From contig CAKZQX010000340.1 of the NCBI GenBank assembly GCA_937141995.1, forward strand, positions 1 through 7,125: a stretch of 7,125 nt of DNA, given 5' to 3'. Position 1 is the first letter of the stretch. Every line of letters begins with the position of its first letter. The notes under the pieces are model-generated. The model saw only the letters and a list, made by a program, of their open reading frames with translations. It was not told the DNA's origin and searched no databases. This document shows, piece after piece, positions 1-5,914 of this stretch. This DNA comes from an uncultured Chloroflexaceae bacterium. GTDB taxonomy: Bacteria > Chloroflexota > Chloroflexia > Chloroflexales > Chloroflexaceae. A program made the position numbers and the translations under genes.

Positions 1-42
1 GTGGTGAAGAGGAGTACCGGGTTGCAGGCGTAGAGAATGGGG

Positions 43-56
43 GGAAGGAGGATCGG
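43..56 (+). promoter_or_regulatory. Shine-Dalgarno deciding the TTG start of ywbE
   Basis: A purine-rich GGAAGGAGG stretch (43-51) is followed by a 5-nt spacer and then TTG at 57. It matches the anti-Shine-Dalgarno core almost fully and supports the non-ATG start over the in-frame ATG at 69, which has no comparable site. Confidence 0.75.
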
Positions 57-296
57 TTGGACGGACGAATGCGCAAGGACATGCGCCCGGGGCTGCGGGT
101 GGCAGTGGTGATGAAACCGGACCAGCGGACGGGGAAGCGCACCATCGGGGTTATCAAAGATATCTTGACCTCAGCGGCAACGCATCCCCACGGGATCAAG
201 GTACGGTTGAGCAGCGGGCAGATCGGTCGGGTGAAGGCGATCCTGCCGGACGAGCCGGGCGAGAACGATGCGACCCCGGTAGATCCAGATAGCTAG
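57..296 (+). CDS. ywbE: YwbE family protein (DUF2196)
   Basis: This 79-residue protein has the features of the small YwbE family, whose biochemical role is unknown. The recognisable core is RKDMRPGLRVAVVMKPDQR (about residues 6-24), then a TGKRTIGVIKDIL segment and a THPHGIKVRL segment ending in GQIGRVKAIL (about residues 54-63). Family members are normally about 60-70 residues; here an acidic, Pro-rich tail of about 15 residues follows. The start is a TTG at 57, chosen because a near-perfect Shine-Dalgarno (AAGGAGG, 45-51) lies 5 nt upstream and because family proteins begin with M-[DN]-G before RKD. The frame is open back to the window edge, so an N-terminal extension cannot be excluded, and an ATG at 69 is a weaker alternative. 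It ends convergently with the lipoprotein gene, 87 bp away, and has no visible link to the catabolic cluster. Family assignment is confident; function is unknown. Confidence 0.88.
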   Translation: MDGRMRKDMRPGLRVAVVMKPDQRTGKRTIGVIKDILTSAATHPHGIKVRLSSGQIGRVKAILPDEPGENDATPVDPDS

Positions 297-324
297 ACAT
301 GCTTCAGGTTGGCTATGCTACAAC

Positions 325-363
325 ACTACAACCATGGGTCACAGTGGACGCCATGGTTGCAGT
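325..363. terminator. Hairpin between convergent genes, possible bidirectional terminator
   Basis: CAACCATGG (329-337) and its perfect inverse CCATGGTTG (351-359) form a 9-bp stem with a 13-nt loop. After one A/C mismatch the pairing continues with ACT (325-327) and AGT (361-363). It sits between the ywbE stop (296) and the lipoprotein stop (384), where a shared terminator would be expected. Neither side has a clear T-tract, so if it ends transcription it is not a canonical intrinsic terminator. Confidence 0.4.
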
Positions 364-383
364 TGGTAAGGACAGTGGAGGAT

Positions 384-830
384 TTACTCTGAGAAGAGCG
401 ACACAATCAGGAATGCGCCCTCGCCGAGCATATCGGGGGAATAGGCGATCATTAGCACCTGTTCGCTGGCAAGCCCCCCGCGCGACCATCCCATGACGTT
501 AACGGCTTCATTATCCTGCGCCAGTTCTTCGGCAACTTCCCAGTCCGTATCCGCCAGTTCGCTCGTGTAATACTCCTCGATGGCGGTCCAGTCCGCATCC
601 GCCGGGAGACTGTAGAGGTTGATCTCCGAATTCAGTTGCTCGCCCACCGCGCCGGACAGCGTCTCGGACAGCATGTCGGCCATGCTGTTCTCGCCGGCCG
701 CCATAGGTTCGGCATTCGGGTAGACCGGCACCTCGCTCATCGTGATGGGCTCACCGCCGCCACATGCCACCGTCAACACCAGGACGACAACCGACAAAAC
801 CAGCAGGCCGATGATCCGAAGGCGTTTCAT
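384..830 (-). CDS. Small predicted lipoprotein of unknown function
   Basis: A 148-residue secreted lipoprotein. The N-terminus is a textbook type II signal: basic MKRLR, a Leu/Val/Ile-rich hydrophobic segment (residues 6-19), then TVAC with the lipidated Cys at 23 followed by GGG. The mature part is acidic. It begins SEVPVYPNAEP, has a low-complexity Met/Ser/Glu-rich stretch (about 45-65), then a LYSLPADADWTAIEEYY segment followed by a short 'LADTDWEV' motif. This pattern (proline-tyrosine 'VYPNA' start, then 'LP...W..I..YY...L....W') recalls small Chloroflexota lipoproteins of unknown function, but no function is recognised. The ATG at 830 is preferred because AAAGGA lies 6 nt upstream; an in-frame GTG at 854 would place those bases inside the gene and add eight residues before the signal. 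It follows the dihydropyrimidinase by 113 bp and may have its own promoter, so it may not belong to the pathway. Confidence 0.75.
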   Translation of the reverse strand: MKRLRIIGLLVLSVVVLVLTVACGGGEPITMSEVPVYPNAEPMAAGENSMADMLSETLSGAVGEQLNSEINLYSLPADADWTAIEEYYTSELADTDWEVAEELAQDNEAVNVMGWSRGGLASEQVLMIAYSPDMLGEGAFLIVSLFSE

Positions 831-896
831 ACACATTCCTTTCTTCAAAGACACAGGCCCTTGCTACGGGAACCTTACCAGCAAGGTTCGCAGCAT

Positions 897-927
897 ATAA
901 TACCATCAGCCTGCTACCAGCGTGCAA
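897..927 (-). promoter_or_regulatory. Candidate promoter for the small lipoprotein gene
   Basis: Reading the minus strand, TATTAT (897-902) is a 5/6 match to a sigma-70 -10 box and stands out in GC-rich DNA. TTGCAC (922-927) is a poor -35 box (TTG matches) at a long 19-bp spacing. The position, about 67 bp upstream of the chosen ATG at 830, is sensible. The site is weak evidence, but it fits the lipoprotein gene being transcribed separately from the dihydropyrimidinase. Confidence 0.28.
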
Positions 928-943
928 CGGCGGAAGGCGTTCG

Positions 944-2338
944 TTAGCGCGTAAACGGCTTGCGTGGCACAAAGCGTCCCGTGCCCTGCTCGCCTTTCCA
1001 CTGGCCGTTCTCAACCAGGACGCGCCCGCGCGCGAGCACGACGGCAGGTTTGCCCGTGACCTGCATACCCTCGTACAGGTTGTAGTCGGTGGCATGATGC
1101 TGCGTGGCGGCGCTAATCGTGTAGGTTGCCTCCGGGTCCCAGACGACGATATCGGCGTCGCTGCCCGGCGCAATCACGCCCTTCTGCGGATACATTCCGA
1201 AGAGCTTCGCCGGGTTGGTGCAGCAGAGTTCGACCCAGCGGTTCAGCGAGAAGCGCCCGCCGCGCACACCCTGCGTGTAGAGTACCAGCATGCGATCTTC
1301 GATACCGGGGCAGCCGTTCGGGATTTTGGCAAAGCTCTCGCGGCCCAGTTCCTTTCCGGCGGGACGCCCATCTTGGCCGCCCTCAAACCAGAAAGGGCAA
1401 TGGTCGGTTGAGACTACCTGGAGCGAGTTATCAGCCACGCCCTGCCAGAGCGCCACCTGATCATGCTGCTCGCGGTAGGGCGGCGAACAGACCCACTTCG
1501 CGCCCTCAAAACCGGGACGGTCCAGGTCGGCTTTGGTGAAGAAGAAGTATTGCACGCAGGTCTCGGCATAGATCGGCGCGCCACGCCCACGGGCCAGCCG
1601 CACTGCCTCCAGCGCGCCCGCATTGGTCAGATGCACCACATAGAGCGGCGCGCCGGCAACCTCGGCCAACCGGATGGCGCGGTAGGTCGCCTCAGCTTCC
1701 AGTTCGGGCGGACGGGTCAGCGCATGATGGATCGGGGCGGTATTGCCCGCCGCCAGCGCCTGGTTGATCAGGATGTCGATGGCATCGCCATTCTCGGCAT
1801 GTACGCAGATCAGCAGACCGTTGGCGGCCGCCTGCTGCATTGCCCGGAAGAGGGTTGCGTCGTCCACCATCAGCGCACCTTTATAGGCCATAAACAGCTT
1901 GAGGCTGGTGACGCCCCACTCGACGCACTGCGGGATTTCCTCCATAATGCTGTCGGGCAGATCGGTAATGGCGATATGGAAGCCATAGTCAATCACGGCT
2001 TTGCCCTCGGCTTTTGCCAGCCAGGTATCCAGGGTCTGGCGCAGCGTGGTGCCTTTGGACTGAATGGCGAAGTCGATATGAGTGGTGGTGCCGCCAAAGG
2101 CGGCGGCACGGTGGCCGGTGAAAAAGTCGTCGGAGGAGAAGGTACCGCCGAAGGGCATGTTCAGGTGGGTGTGTACGTCAATGCCGCCGGGGATAACATA
2201 CTTGCCGCCGGCATCGATGACTGTATCGGCACTGAGATTATGCCCCACCGCAGCGATCTGCTCGTCCTCGATCAGGACATCGGCCTGGTAAGTGTCACTG
2301 GCAGTGACAACGGTTCCATTTTTGATAAGTAGACGCAT
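944..2338 (-). CDS. hydA: Dihydropyrimidinase / D-hydantoinase
   Basis: A 464-residue cytosolic amidohydrolase of the cyclic amidase branch, which opens the ring of 5,6-dihydropyrimidines or hydantoins to N-carbamoyl amino acids. The full metal centre is visible: H56 and H58 in GGIDVHTHL, the carboxylated lysine K147 in TSLKLFMAYK, H180 in CVHAEN, H236 in VHLTNAG and D311 in STDHCPF. Y152, five residues after the lysine, matches the hydantoinase catalytic tyrosine. Length and order are normal, so the enzyme should be active; dihydropyrimidinase versus hydantoinase (or a related ureide) cannot be decided by eye. The ATG at 2338 has GAGGG (2344-2348) 5 nt upstream. It lies 70 bp downstream of the LLM gene, and that gap is filled by a heptamer array. 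Stop is TAA. Pairing with the amidase at 3561 supports a catabolic role in pyrimidine or hydantoin breakdown. Confidence 0.93.
   Translation of the reverse strand: MRLLIKNGTVVTASDTYQADVLIEDEQIAAVGHNLSADTVIDAGGKYVIPGGIDVHTHLNMPFGGTFSSDDFFTGHRAAAFGGTTTHIDFAIQSKGTTLRQTLDTWLAKAEGKAVIDYGFHIAITDLPDSIMEEIPQCVEWGVTSLKLFMAYKGALMVDDATLFRAMQQAAANGLLICVHAENGDAIDILINQALAAGNTAPIHHALTRPPELEAEATYRAIRLAEVAGAPLYVVHLTNAGALEAVRLARGRGAPIYAETCVQYFFFTKADLDRPGFEGAKWVCSPPYREQHDQVALWQGVADNSLQVVSTDHCPFWFEGGQDGRPAGKELGRESFAKIPNGCPGIEDRMLVLYTQGVRGGRFSLNRWVELCCTNPAKLFGMYPQKGVIAPGSDADIVVWDPEATYTISAATQHHATDYNLYEGMQVTGKPAVVLARGRVLVENGQWKGEQGTGRFVPRKPFTR
2293..2309. repeat. 17-bp perfect palindrome inside the start of the dihydropyrimidinase gene
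   Basis: TGTCACTG (2293-2300) and CAGTGACA (2302-2309) are exact inverse copies around a single G. It falls in codons about 10-16 of the dihydropyrimidinase gene, about 30 bp after the start codon. It could be an operator half-site pair or an mRNA hairpin near the ribosome landing site, or simply chance; no regulator gene is visible in the window. Confidence 0.35.
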
Positions 2339-2348
2339 GGTGTCCCTC

Positions 2349-2439
2349 GTAATCCGTAATCCGTAGTCTGTAATCTGTAATCCGTGATCCGGTGTCTGTA
2401 AATTCTGCCTACTGCCCCCGGCTTACTGCTTTCTGCGTA
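2349..2439. repeat. Heptamer tandem array A (two unit families in phase)
   Basis: Thirteen consecutive 7-bp units without any phase break. Units 1-8 (2349-2404) follow GTAATCC with variants such as GTAGTCT, GTAATCT and GTGATCC. Units 9-13 (2405-2439) follow CTGCYTA, for example CTGCCTA, CTGCCCC and CTGCTTT. The array spans nearly all of the gap between the LLM oxidoreductase and dihydropyrimidinase genes. It also runs into the LLM gene: its last codons (about TQKAVSRGQ) and TAG stop (2409-2411) are made of CTGCYTA-type units. It resembles in kind the heptameric STRR repeats known from cyanobacteria, but the sequences differ. Confidence 0.8.
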
Positions 2440-3446
2440 AATGCGGGTATAATCTCGCTGCCGTAAATGTCGAGGGTCTGTTCTTCATCACCACTCATGA
2501 GGTAGATGTTAAACTGGGTAACACCCACATCAATCAGCTCTTGCAGGCGGCGTTTATGTTCCGCAACCGGCCCGACGATACAGAAACGGTCCACGACTTC
2601 ATCAGTGACAAACTGGGCATTTTGGCTGCCAACCTGCGCATGATGCCGGTAGTCGTAGCTTTCACGGGTGCGCACATAGGTCGTCAACTCCGGCGGCAGT
2701 TCGGACTGATCGTAGCGGTTGACCAGATCGACCACATGGTTCGACACCAGCGCCGGGAACCAGCGCACCTGCTCACGGCAGCGGTTGAGATCATCCGCAA
2801 CCCAGACCGGCGCGGCGGCCATGACCTGAATGTCGTCCGGGTTGCGCCCGGCTTCAATGGCCCCCTTGTGAACCGCGCCGAGACACCACTTGATCAAGTG
2901 GGGATCCGCAAACTGCAAGATCACCCCGTCGGCCACACGCCCGGCCATGGTCAGCACCTTTGGGCCATAGCCCGCCACCCAGATCGGCAGTTGCGGCGTT
3001 GCACCGTTGCCGGCAGCCCAGGGCATCTGCACCTGCCCGCCGTCGTGATCAACCAGTTTGCCGGTTGCCAGACCCTTGATCGTATTGATCGACTGTTCCA
3101 TCTGGGCCAGCGTGGTGGGCTTCTTGCCCAGCACCCGCCGGGAACTGTCGCCCCGCCCGATCCCCAGGTCCATCCGCCCGCCGGAGATCAGGTTGAGCGT
3201 TGCCAGCGAACTGGCGGTGACACTCGGGTCACGCACGGCGGGGTTGGTGACGCAGGTGCCCAGGCGCATCCGTTCGCTGTTCAGCGCCATCATCGTCAGG
3301 ATGGGGTAGGGTTCCAGCCAGAGGACATGCGAGTCGAACACCCACCCATGGGTAAACCCGGCAGCTTCGGCCTGGCGCGTCACGGCAACGACTCGGTCAG
3401 GATGCATGGTTGTATCGAGCTTGAGTGTCATGGCAAAATCGAGCAT
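2409..3446 (-). CDS. LLM-class, putative F420-dependent oxidoreductase (Mer-like)
   Basis: A 345-residue protein of the bacterial-luciferase-like TIM-barrel superfamily, on the coenzyme F420 side near methylene-tetrahydromethanopterin reductase. Visible landmarks are the first strand (MLDFAMTLKL), AEAAGFTHGWVFDSH (about 27-41), a CVTNPAVRDPSVTA loop (about 65-78), ISGGRMDLGIGRGDS (about 87-101), the LPIWVAGYGPK flavin/F420-phosphate strand, and IVGPVAEHKRRLQELIDVGVTQFNIYL near the end. It looks like the TIGR03842 subfamily, from memory rather than a search. Substrate is unknown; by position it may reduce or oxidise the ring compound handled by the adjacent dihydropyrimidinase. FMN use is an alternative. 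Two adjacent ATGs exist (3449 and 3446); AGGAG (3453-3457) is 3 nt from the first and 6 nt from the second, so 3446 is chosen. The C-terminal codons lie in heptamer array A. Confidence 0.85.
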   Translation of the reverse strand: MLDFAMTLKLDTTMHPDRVVAVTRQAEAAGFTHGWVFDSHVLWLEPYPILTMMALNSERMRLGTCVTNPAVRDPSVTASSLATLNLISGGRMDLGIGRGDSSRRVLGKKPTTLAQMEQSINTIKGLATGKLVDHDGGQVQMPWAAGNGATPQLPIWVAGYGPKVLTMAGRVADGVILQFADPHLIKWCLGAVHKGAIEAGRNPDDIQVMAAAPVWVADDLNRCREQVRWFPALVSNHVVDLVNRYDQSELPPELTTYVRTRESYDYRHHAQVGSQNAQFVTDEVVDRFCIVGPVAEHKRRLQELIDVGVTQFNIYLMSGDEEQTLDIYGSEIIPAFTQKAVSRGQ

Positions 3447-3467
3447 CATTAACTCCTGTGTGTAAGA

Positions 3468-3500
3468 GTTAAGGGTTAGGGGTTACGGGTTACGGGTTAA
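3468..3500. repeat. Heptamer array B, left arm (GTTANGG units)
   Basis: Nearly five 7-bp units (GTTAAGG, GTTAGGG, GTTACGG twice, then GTTAA) lie just upstream of the LLM ribosome-binding site. The G-runs at 3473-3475, 3479-3482, 3487-3489 and 3494-3496 are separated by 3-4 nt, which satisfies the standard G-quadruplex pattern on the plus strand. GGGTTAGGGGTTA (3473-3485) is the exact inverse of 3520-3532 in the right arm. Confidence 0.8.
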
Positions 3501-3512
3501 TAAAACCGAAGG

Positions 3513-3573
3513 TAACCGTTAACCCCTAACCCCTAACCGTTAACCCCTAACCGTTAACCCCTAACCGTTAACC
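3513..3573. repeat. Heptamer array B, right arm (TAACCGT / TAACCCC units)
   Basis: Eight intact 7-bp units plus a partial one, drawn from just two types, TAACCGT and TAACCCC, with no phase break. It is the same repeat family as the left arm but on the opposite strand, after a 12-bp spacer (3501-3512), so the gap forms a long imperfect inverted repeat. The array enters the amidase gene: its TAG stop (3561-3563) and final Val-Asn-Gly codons are repeat units. Confidence 0.85.
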
Positions 3574-4397
3574 AGCGGATCATACATATCGGGACGGCGG
3601 TCGCGGTAGAACTGCCAGACGTTCCGCACCTCGCGGTTCTTCTCCAGATCGAGATCGGCCACCAGCACTTCCTCCTCGGTGTCGCCGGCTTCGGCGGTAA
3701 TTTCGCCACGCGCATTCACAAAGTAGCTGGTGCCATAGAAATCGTTATCACCCAGCGGCTCCTTGCCCACCCGGTTGATTGTGCCGATCCAGTAACCGTT
3801 GGCGATCGCATGCGAAACCTGTTCGATCTTCCAGAGGTGCATACTCAGGCCGCGACTGGTGGCGCTAGGGATGTAGACAATCTCAGCGCCGTTGATACCG
3901 AGCGCGCGCGCGCCTTCGGGGAAGTGGCGGTCATAGCAGATGTAGACGCCAATTGTGGCATATTTCGTCTTGAAGACCGGGTAGCCCAGGTTGCCGGGCC
4001 GAAAGTAAAACTTCTCCCAGAAACCATTGACCTGGGGAATATGCGTCTTGCGATATTTGCCCAGGTAGCTGCCGTCGGCGTCAATCACGGCAGCAGTGTT
4101 GTAATAGACGCCGGGATGTTCCTCCTCGAAGACAGGTACGATTAGTACCATGTTGTGCTGCTGCGCAATGTCCTGCATCCGACGGATCGTCGGCCCATCG
4201 GGGACCGGCTCGGCAAAGGCGTAGAATTTAGGATCCTGAACCTGGCAGAAGTAGGGGCCGGTACACAGTTCCTGTAGGCAGGTAATCTGCGCGCCCTGCG
4301 CGGCTGCCTGGTTGATCATGCTGATCTGGTGTTCGACATTCTCTTCCTTACTCATGCTGCCAAAGGCCTGGATTAATGCACTCCGTACGACAGTCAT
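3561..4397 (-). CDS. Nitrilase-superfamily amidohydrolase, beta-ureidopropionase-like (N-carbamoyl amino acid amidase)
   Basis: A 278-residue cytosolic carbon-nitrogen hydrolase. The catalytic triad is intact: E43 in CLQELC, K117 in KYRKTHIP and C154 in YICYDRHFPE, with the additional structural glutamate at E128 (GFWEKFYF). Further family features are PGNLGYPVF (about 134-142), NGAEIVYIPSAT (about 169-180) and the IANGYWIGTINRVG segment. These resemble beta-ureidopropionase and N-carbamoyl-amino-acid amidohydrolases more than true nitrilases, so the likely reaction is release of CO2 and ammonia from an N-carbamoyl-beta-amino acid, the product of the neighbouring dihydropyrimidinase. N-carbamoylputrescine amidase is a less likely alternative, since no polyamine genes are nearby. 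The ATG at 4397 has a strong AAGGAG (4404-4409) 6 nt upstream. Gaps on both sides (160 bp upstream, 114 bp downstream) are occupied by heptamer arrays. Confidence 0.88.
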   Translation of the reverse strand: MTVVRSALIQAFGSMSKEENVEHQISMINQAAAQGAQITCLQELCTGPYFCQVQDPKFYAFAEPVPDGPTIRRMQDIAQQHNMVLIVPVFEEEHPGVYYNTAAVIDADGSYLGKYRKTHIPQVNGFWEKFYFRPGNLGYPVFKTKYATIGVYICYDRHFPEGARALGINGAEIVYIPSATSRGLSMHLWKIEQVSHAIANGYWIGTINRVGKEPLGDNDFYGTSYFVNARGEITAEAGDTEEEVLVADLDLEKNREVRNVWQFYRDRRPDMYDPLVNG

Positions 4398-4410
4398 AGT
4401 TTGCTCCTTT

Positions 4411-4487
4411 TTAACGGTTAGGGGTTAACGGTTAACGGTTAGGGGTTAACGGTTAACGGTTAACGGTTAACGGTTAACGGTTAGGGG
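4411..4487. repeat. Heptamer array C, left part (TTAACGG / TTAGGGG units)
   Basis: Eleven consecutive perfect 7-bp units: eight TTAACGG and three TTAGGGG (at 4418, 4439 and 4481). There is no indel or third unit type. It begins 1 bp beyond the amidase Shine-Dalgarno region and is the most regular array in the window. A degenerate further unit (TTAGCTA) leads into the spacer 4495-4506. Confidence 0.9.
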
Positions 4488-4506
4488 TTAGCTATTCAAT
4501 TCAAGT

Positions 4507-4560
4507 TAACCCGTAATCCCTAACCGTTAACCCTTACGCTCTCGTAACCCCTAACCCCTA
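4507..4560. repeat. Heptamer array C, right part, inverted
   Basis: The same family on the opposite strand and more degenerate: TAACCCG, TAATCCC, TAACCGT and TAACCCT in phase (4507-4534). A 10-bp irregular stretch follows (4535-4544), then two TAACCCC units (4545-4558). Bases 4514-4530 pair with 4474-4490 of the left part over 17 positions with one G-T type mismatch, giving a hairpin with a 23-nt loop. The TAG stop of the substrate-binding protein gene (4558-4560) is formed by the last unit. Confidence 0.8.
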
Positions 4561-5655
4561 TTCTCCCGTCGCCATCTCCCAGATCTCGTGGGTGTAAGCC
4601 TCTTCGGAGGCGGGGTTCTCGATCACGCCAAACTCCAGCGCGGTCTCGGCAGTGCGCTCAAACAACTCCGGGTCCATGTAGCCGATCTGCGTTGCGGCAT
4701 CAATCGGGTCGCCCCAGATCAACTTGTTGACCTCGTCCATCTGCCAGGCCTGCGCTTCGCGGGTCATCACGCCGCCGGTATCATTTGCCAGGACGCTATC
4801 GACGCAGGTGTCGGGGTTATCGCGGCAGAAATCCCAGCCCTGGAAGGAGGCCAGCAGGAAGCGCGCGGCGATATCCTGGTTCGCCGGATCTTCCAACCAG
4901 TCCGCCCGGGTGAAAATGCCATCCTCCAGCATCGCGGTGCCCTCGGCGTTGTAGTCGATAATGTTTAGCTCATCCAGCTCATGCCCGGCACTCAGTACCT
5001 GGTAGAGTTCGTTGTAGGTCATCGCGGCGGCGGCATCAACCTCGCGGTTGAGCAGCAGATTCATGTCGAACGGCTGCTGCAACAGTTCCAGGTCGGTGTC
5101 GGGGTCCAGGTCATACTTGTTGAGGGTTGCCAGCAGGTTGAACTCGTTGCCGCCAAACCAGACTGCGACCCGCTTGCCTTCGAAGTCGGCGGGGGTTAAG
5201 ATCTCGCTGTCGGCCCAGGTGAGATGGCGCATCCCGGCATAGGTAAAGACCTGGGCAATATTCACCAGCGGAGTGCCCTGGTCGCGCACCGCCAGCAGGC
5301 TTGCCAGCCAGTTGAGCCCAAACTCCGCCTGCCCGCTGGCGACCACCTGTTCCGGCACGATATCCGGCCCGCCGGGGCGGATCGTTACATCCAGCCCGGC
5401 CTCCTCATAAAAGCCCTGGTCCTTTGCAGCGTAGTAGCCCGCAAACTGTGCCTGGGGCACCCACTTGAGTTGCACCGTCACCGCGTCTAACTCCGCGCCG
5501 GTTTCATCCGCAGTATCGGATGTGTCGGCGCTATCGGCAGTCTCCGGGGTGTCTGAGCCGGCATCGGGGGCGGCGGGAGCCTGACCACCACAGGCCGCCG
5601 GCAGCAGCGCAAGCAACAGCAGCAGAACAACTGGTGAAAACTTGTGTGTGCGCAT
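4558..5655 (-). CDS. NMT1/THI5-like ABC transporter substrate-binding lipoprotein
   Basis: A 365-residue solute-binding lipoprotein that would capture the substrate outside the membrane for the permease and ATPase encoded upstream. The N-terminus has MRTHK, a poly-Leu core (residues 9-18) and LPAAC with the likely lipidated Cys at 22; Pro at -3 is slightly unusual for a lipobox. An acidic Ala/Asp/Thr/Ser linker (about 25-57, repeated TAD/ADT words) precedes the binding domain. That domain opens with VQLKWVPQAQFAGYYAAKDQ and GFYEEAGLDVTI, the hallmark of the NMT1/THI5 group that binds thiamin pyrimidine precursors, riboflavin, nitrate or sulfonates. The ATG at 5655 is chosen because GGAGAG lies about 6 nt upstream and because it starts directly at the signal peptide; an in-frame ATG at 5676 has no ribosome site. 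Ligand is unknown; a pyrimidine-like ureide fits the neighbours. Confidence 0.88.
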   Translation of the reverse strand: MRTHKFSPVVLLLLLALLPAACGGQAPAAPDAGSDTPETADSADTSDTADETGAELDAVTVQLKWVPQAQFAGYYAAKDQGFYEEAGLDVTIRPGGPDIVPEQVVASGQAEFGLNWLASLLAVRDQGTPLVNIAQVFTYAGMRHLTWADSEILTPADFEGKRVAVWFGGNEFNLLATLNKYDLDPDTDLELLQQPFDMNLLLNREVDAAAAMTYNELYQVLSAGHELDELNIIDYNAEGTAMLEDGIFTRADWLEDPANQDIAARFLLASFQGWDFCRDNPDTCVDSVLANDTGGVMTREAQAWQMDEVNKLIWGDPIDAATQIGYMDPELFERTAETALEFGVIENPASEEAYTHEIWEMATGE

Positions 5656-5806
5656 AGGTCTCTCTCCATCTAACATTCAGCATCATGGCCGGTGAAAACA
5701 AGTCAGAGTAGGCGAACGTGGCTCCTCCTTTCCGAGACTGACCGATACATGTGAGACCAATGCGGCATTGCAGGCCGGCGGCGTTGCCCGGGTAAGATCT
5801 GGTTAT

Positions 5807-5834
5807 CGTATAGACCAGGTTCAAGACATGATAA
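5807..5834 (-). promoter_or_regulatory. Weak candidate promoter ahead of the binding-protein gene
   Basis: On the minus strand TTATCA (5829-5834) and TATACG (5807-5812) are separated by 16 bp and match the -35 and -10 consensus 4/6 each. The surrounding DNA is locally AT-rich. If used it would give a leader of about 145 nt before the ATG at 5655. The matches are poor, and a read-through transcript from the permease gene is equally possible. Confidence 0.2.
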
Positions 5835-5866
5835 TGTTAAAATGTAAGCCAGAAATGCCTTGACTG

Positions 5867-5878
5867 GGAGTCCCGGCT
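5867..5878 (+). repeat. Solitary arm of the REP-like element
   Basis: GGAGTCCCGGCT here is identical to the first 12 bases of the left arm of the full palindrome at 5915. It lies 48 bp away in the same orientation but lacks its inverse partner. It looks like a decayed or truncated second copy. Confidence 0.5.
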
Positions 5879-5914
5879 CATGCAGTTTGAAATGTTCATC
5901 CAGACATCGCTCCC

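Noticed and set aside
1..33. Tail of an upstream plus-strand gene ending at the TAG at 31-33
   Set aside because: Only ten codons are visible and nothing in them is recognisable, so it cannot be supported.
831..854. GTG at 854 as start of the small lipoprotein gene
   Set aside because: The AAAGGA motif that serves the ATG at 830 would lie inside the coding region, and the signal peptide begins properly at 830.
1463..2332. Long plus-strand open frame (289 codons) opposite the dihydropyrimidinase gene
   Set aside because: It is antisense to a gene with every catalytic residue intact, its translation resembles no family, and it has no ribosome site; it is a codon-bias shadow.
2541..3452. Long plus-strand open frame (303 codons) opposite the LLM gene
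   Set aside because: Its translation is rich in His, Arg, Gln and Pro, as expected for the reverse of a GC-rich gene, and lies wholly within the well-supported LLM coding region.
4411..4560. CRISPR array or telomere
   Set aside because: Units are 7 bp with no unique spacers, so this is not CRISPR. TTAGGGG resembles telomere repeats, but the array is short, interior, interrupted and flanked by genes.
5656..5676. Upstream ATG at 5676 as start of the binding-protein gene
   Set aside because: No Shine-Dalgarno precedes it, and it would put seven extra residues including acidic ones before the signal peptide, whereas the ATG at 5655 has GGAGAG at good spacing.
5656..5834. Riboswitch in the leader of the binding-protein gene
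   Set aside because: The leader would be long and has some inverted repeats, but I could not match it to TPP, FMN, purine, ZTP, guanidine or other known riboswitch cores.
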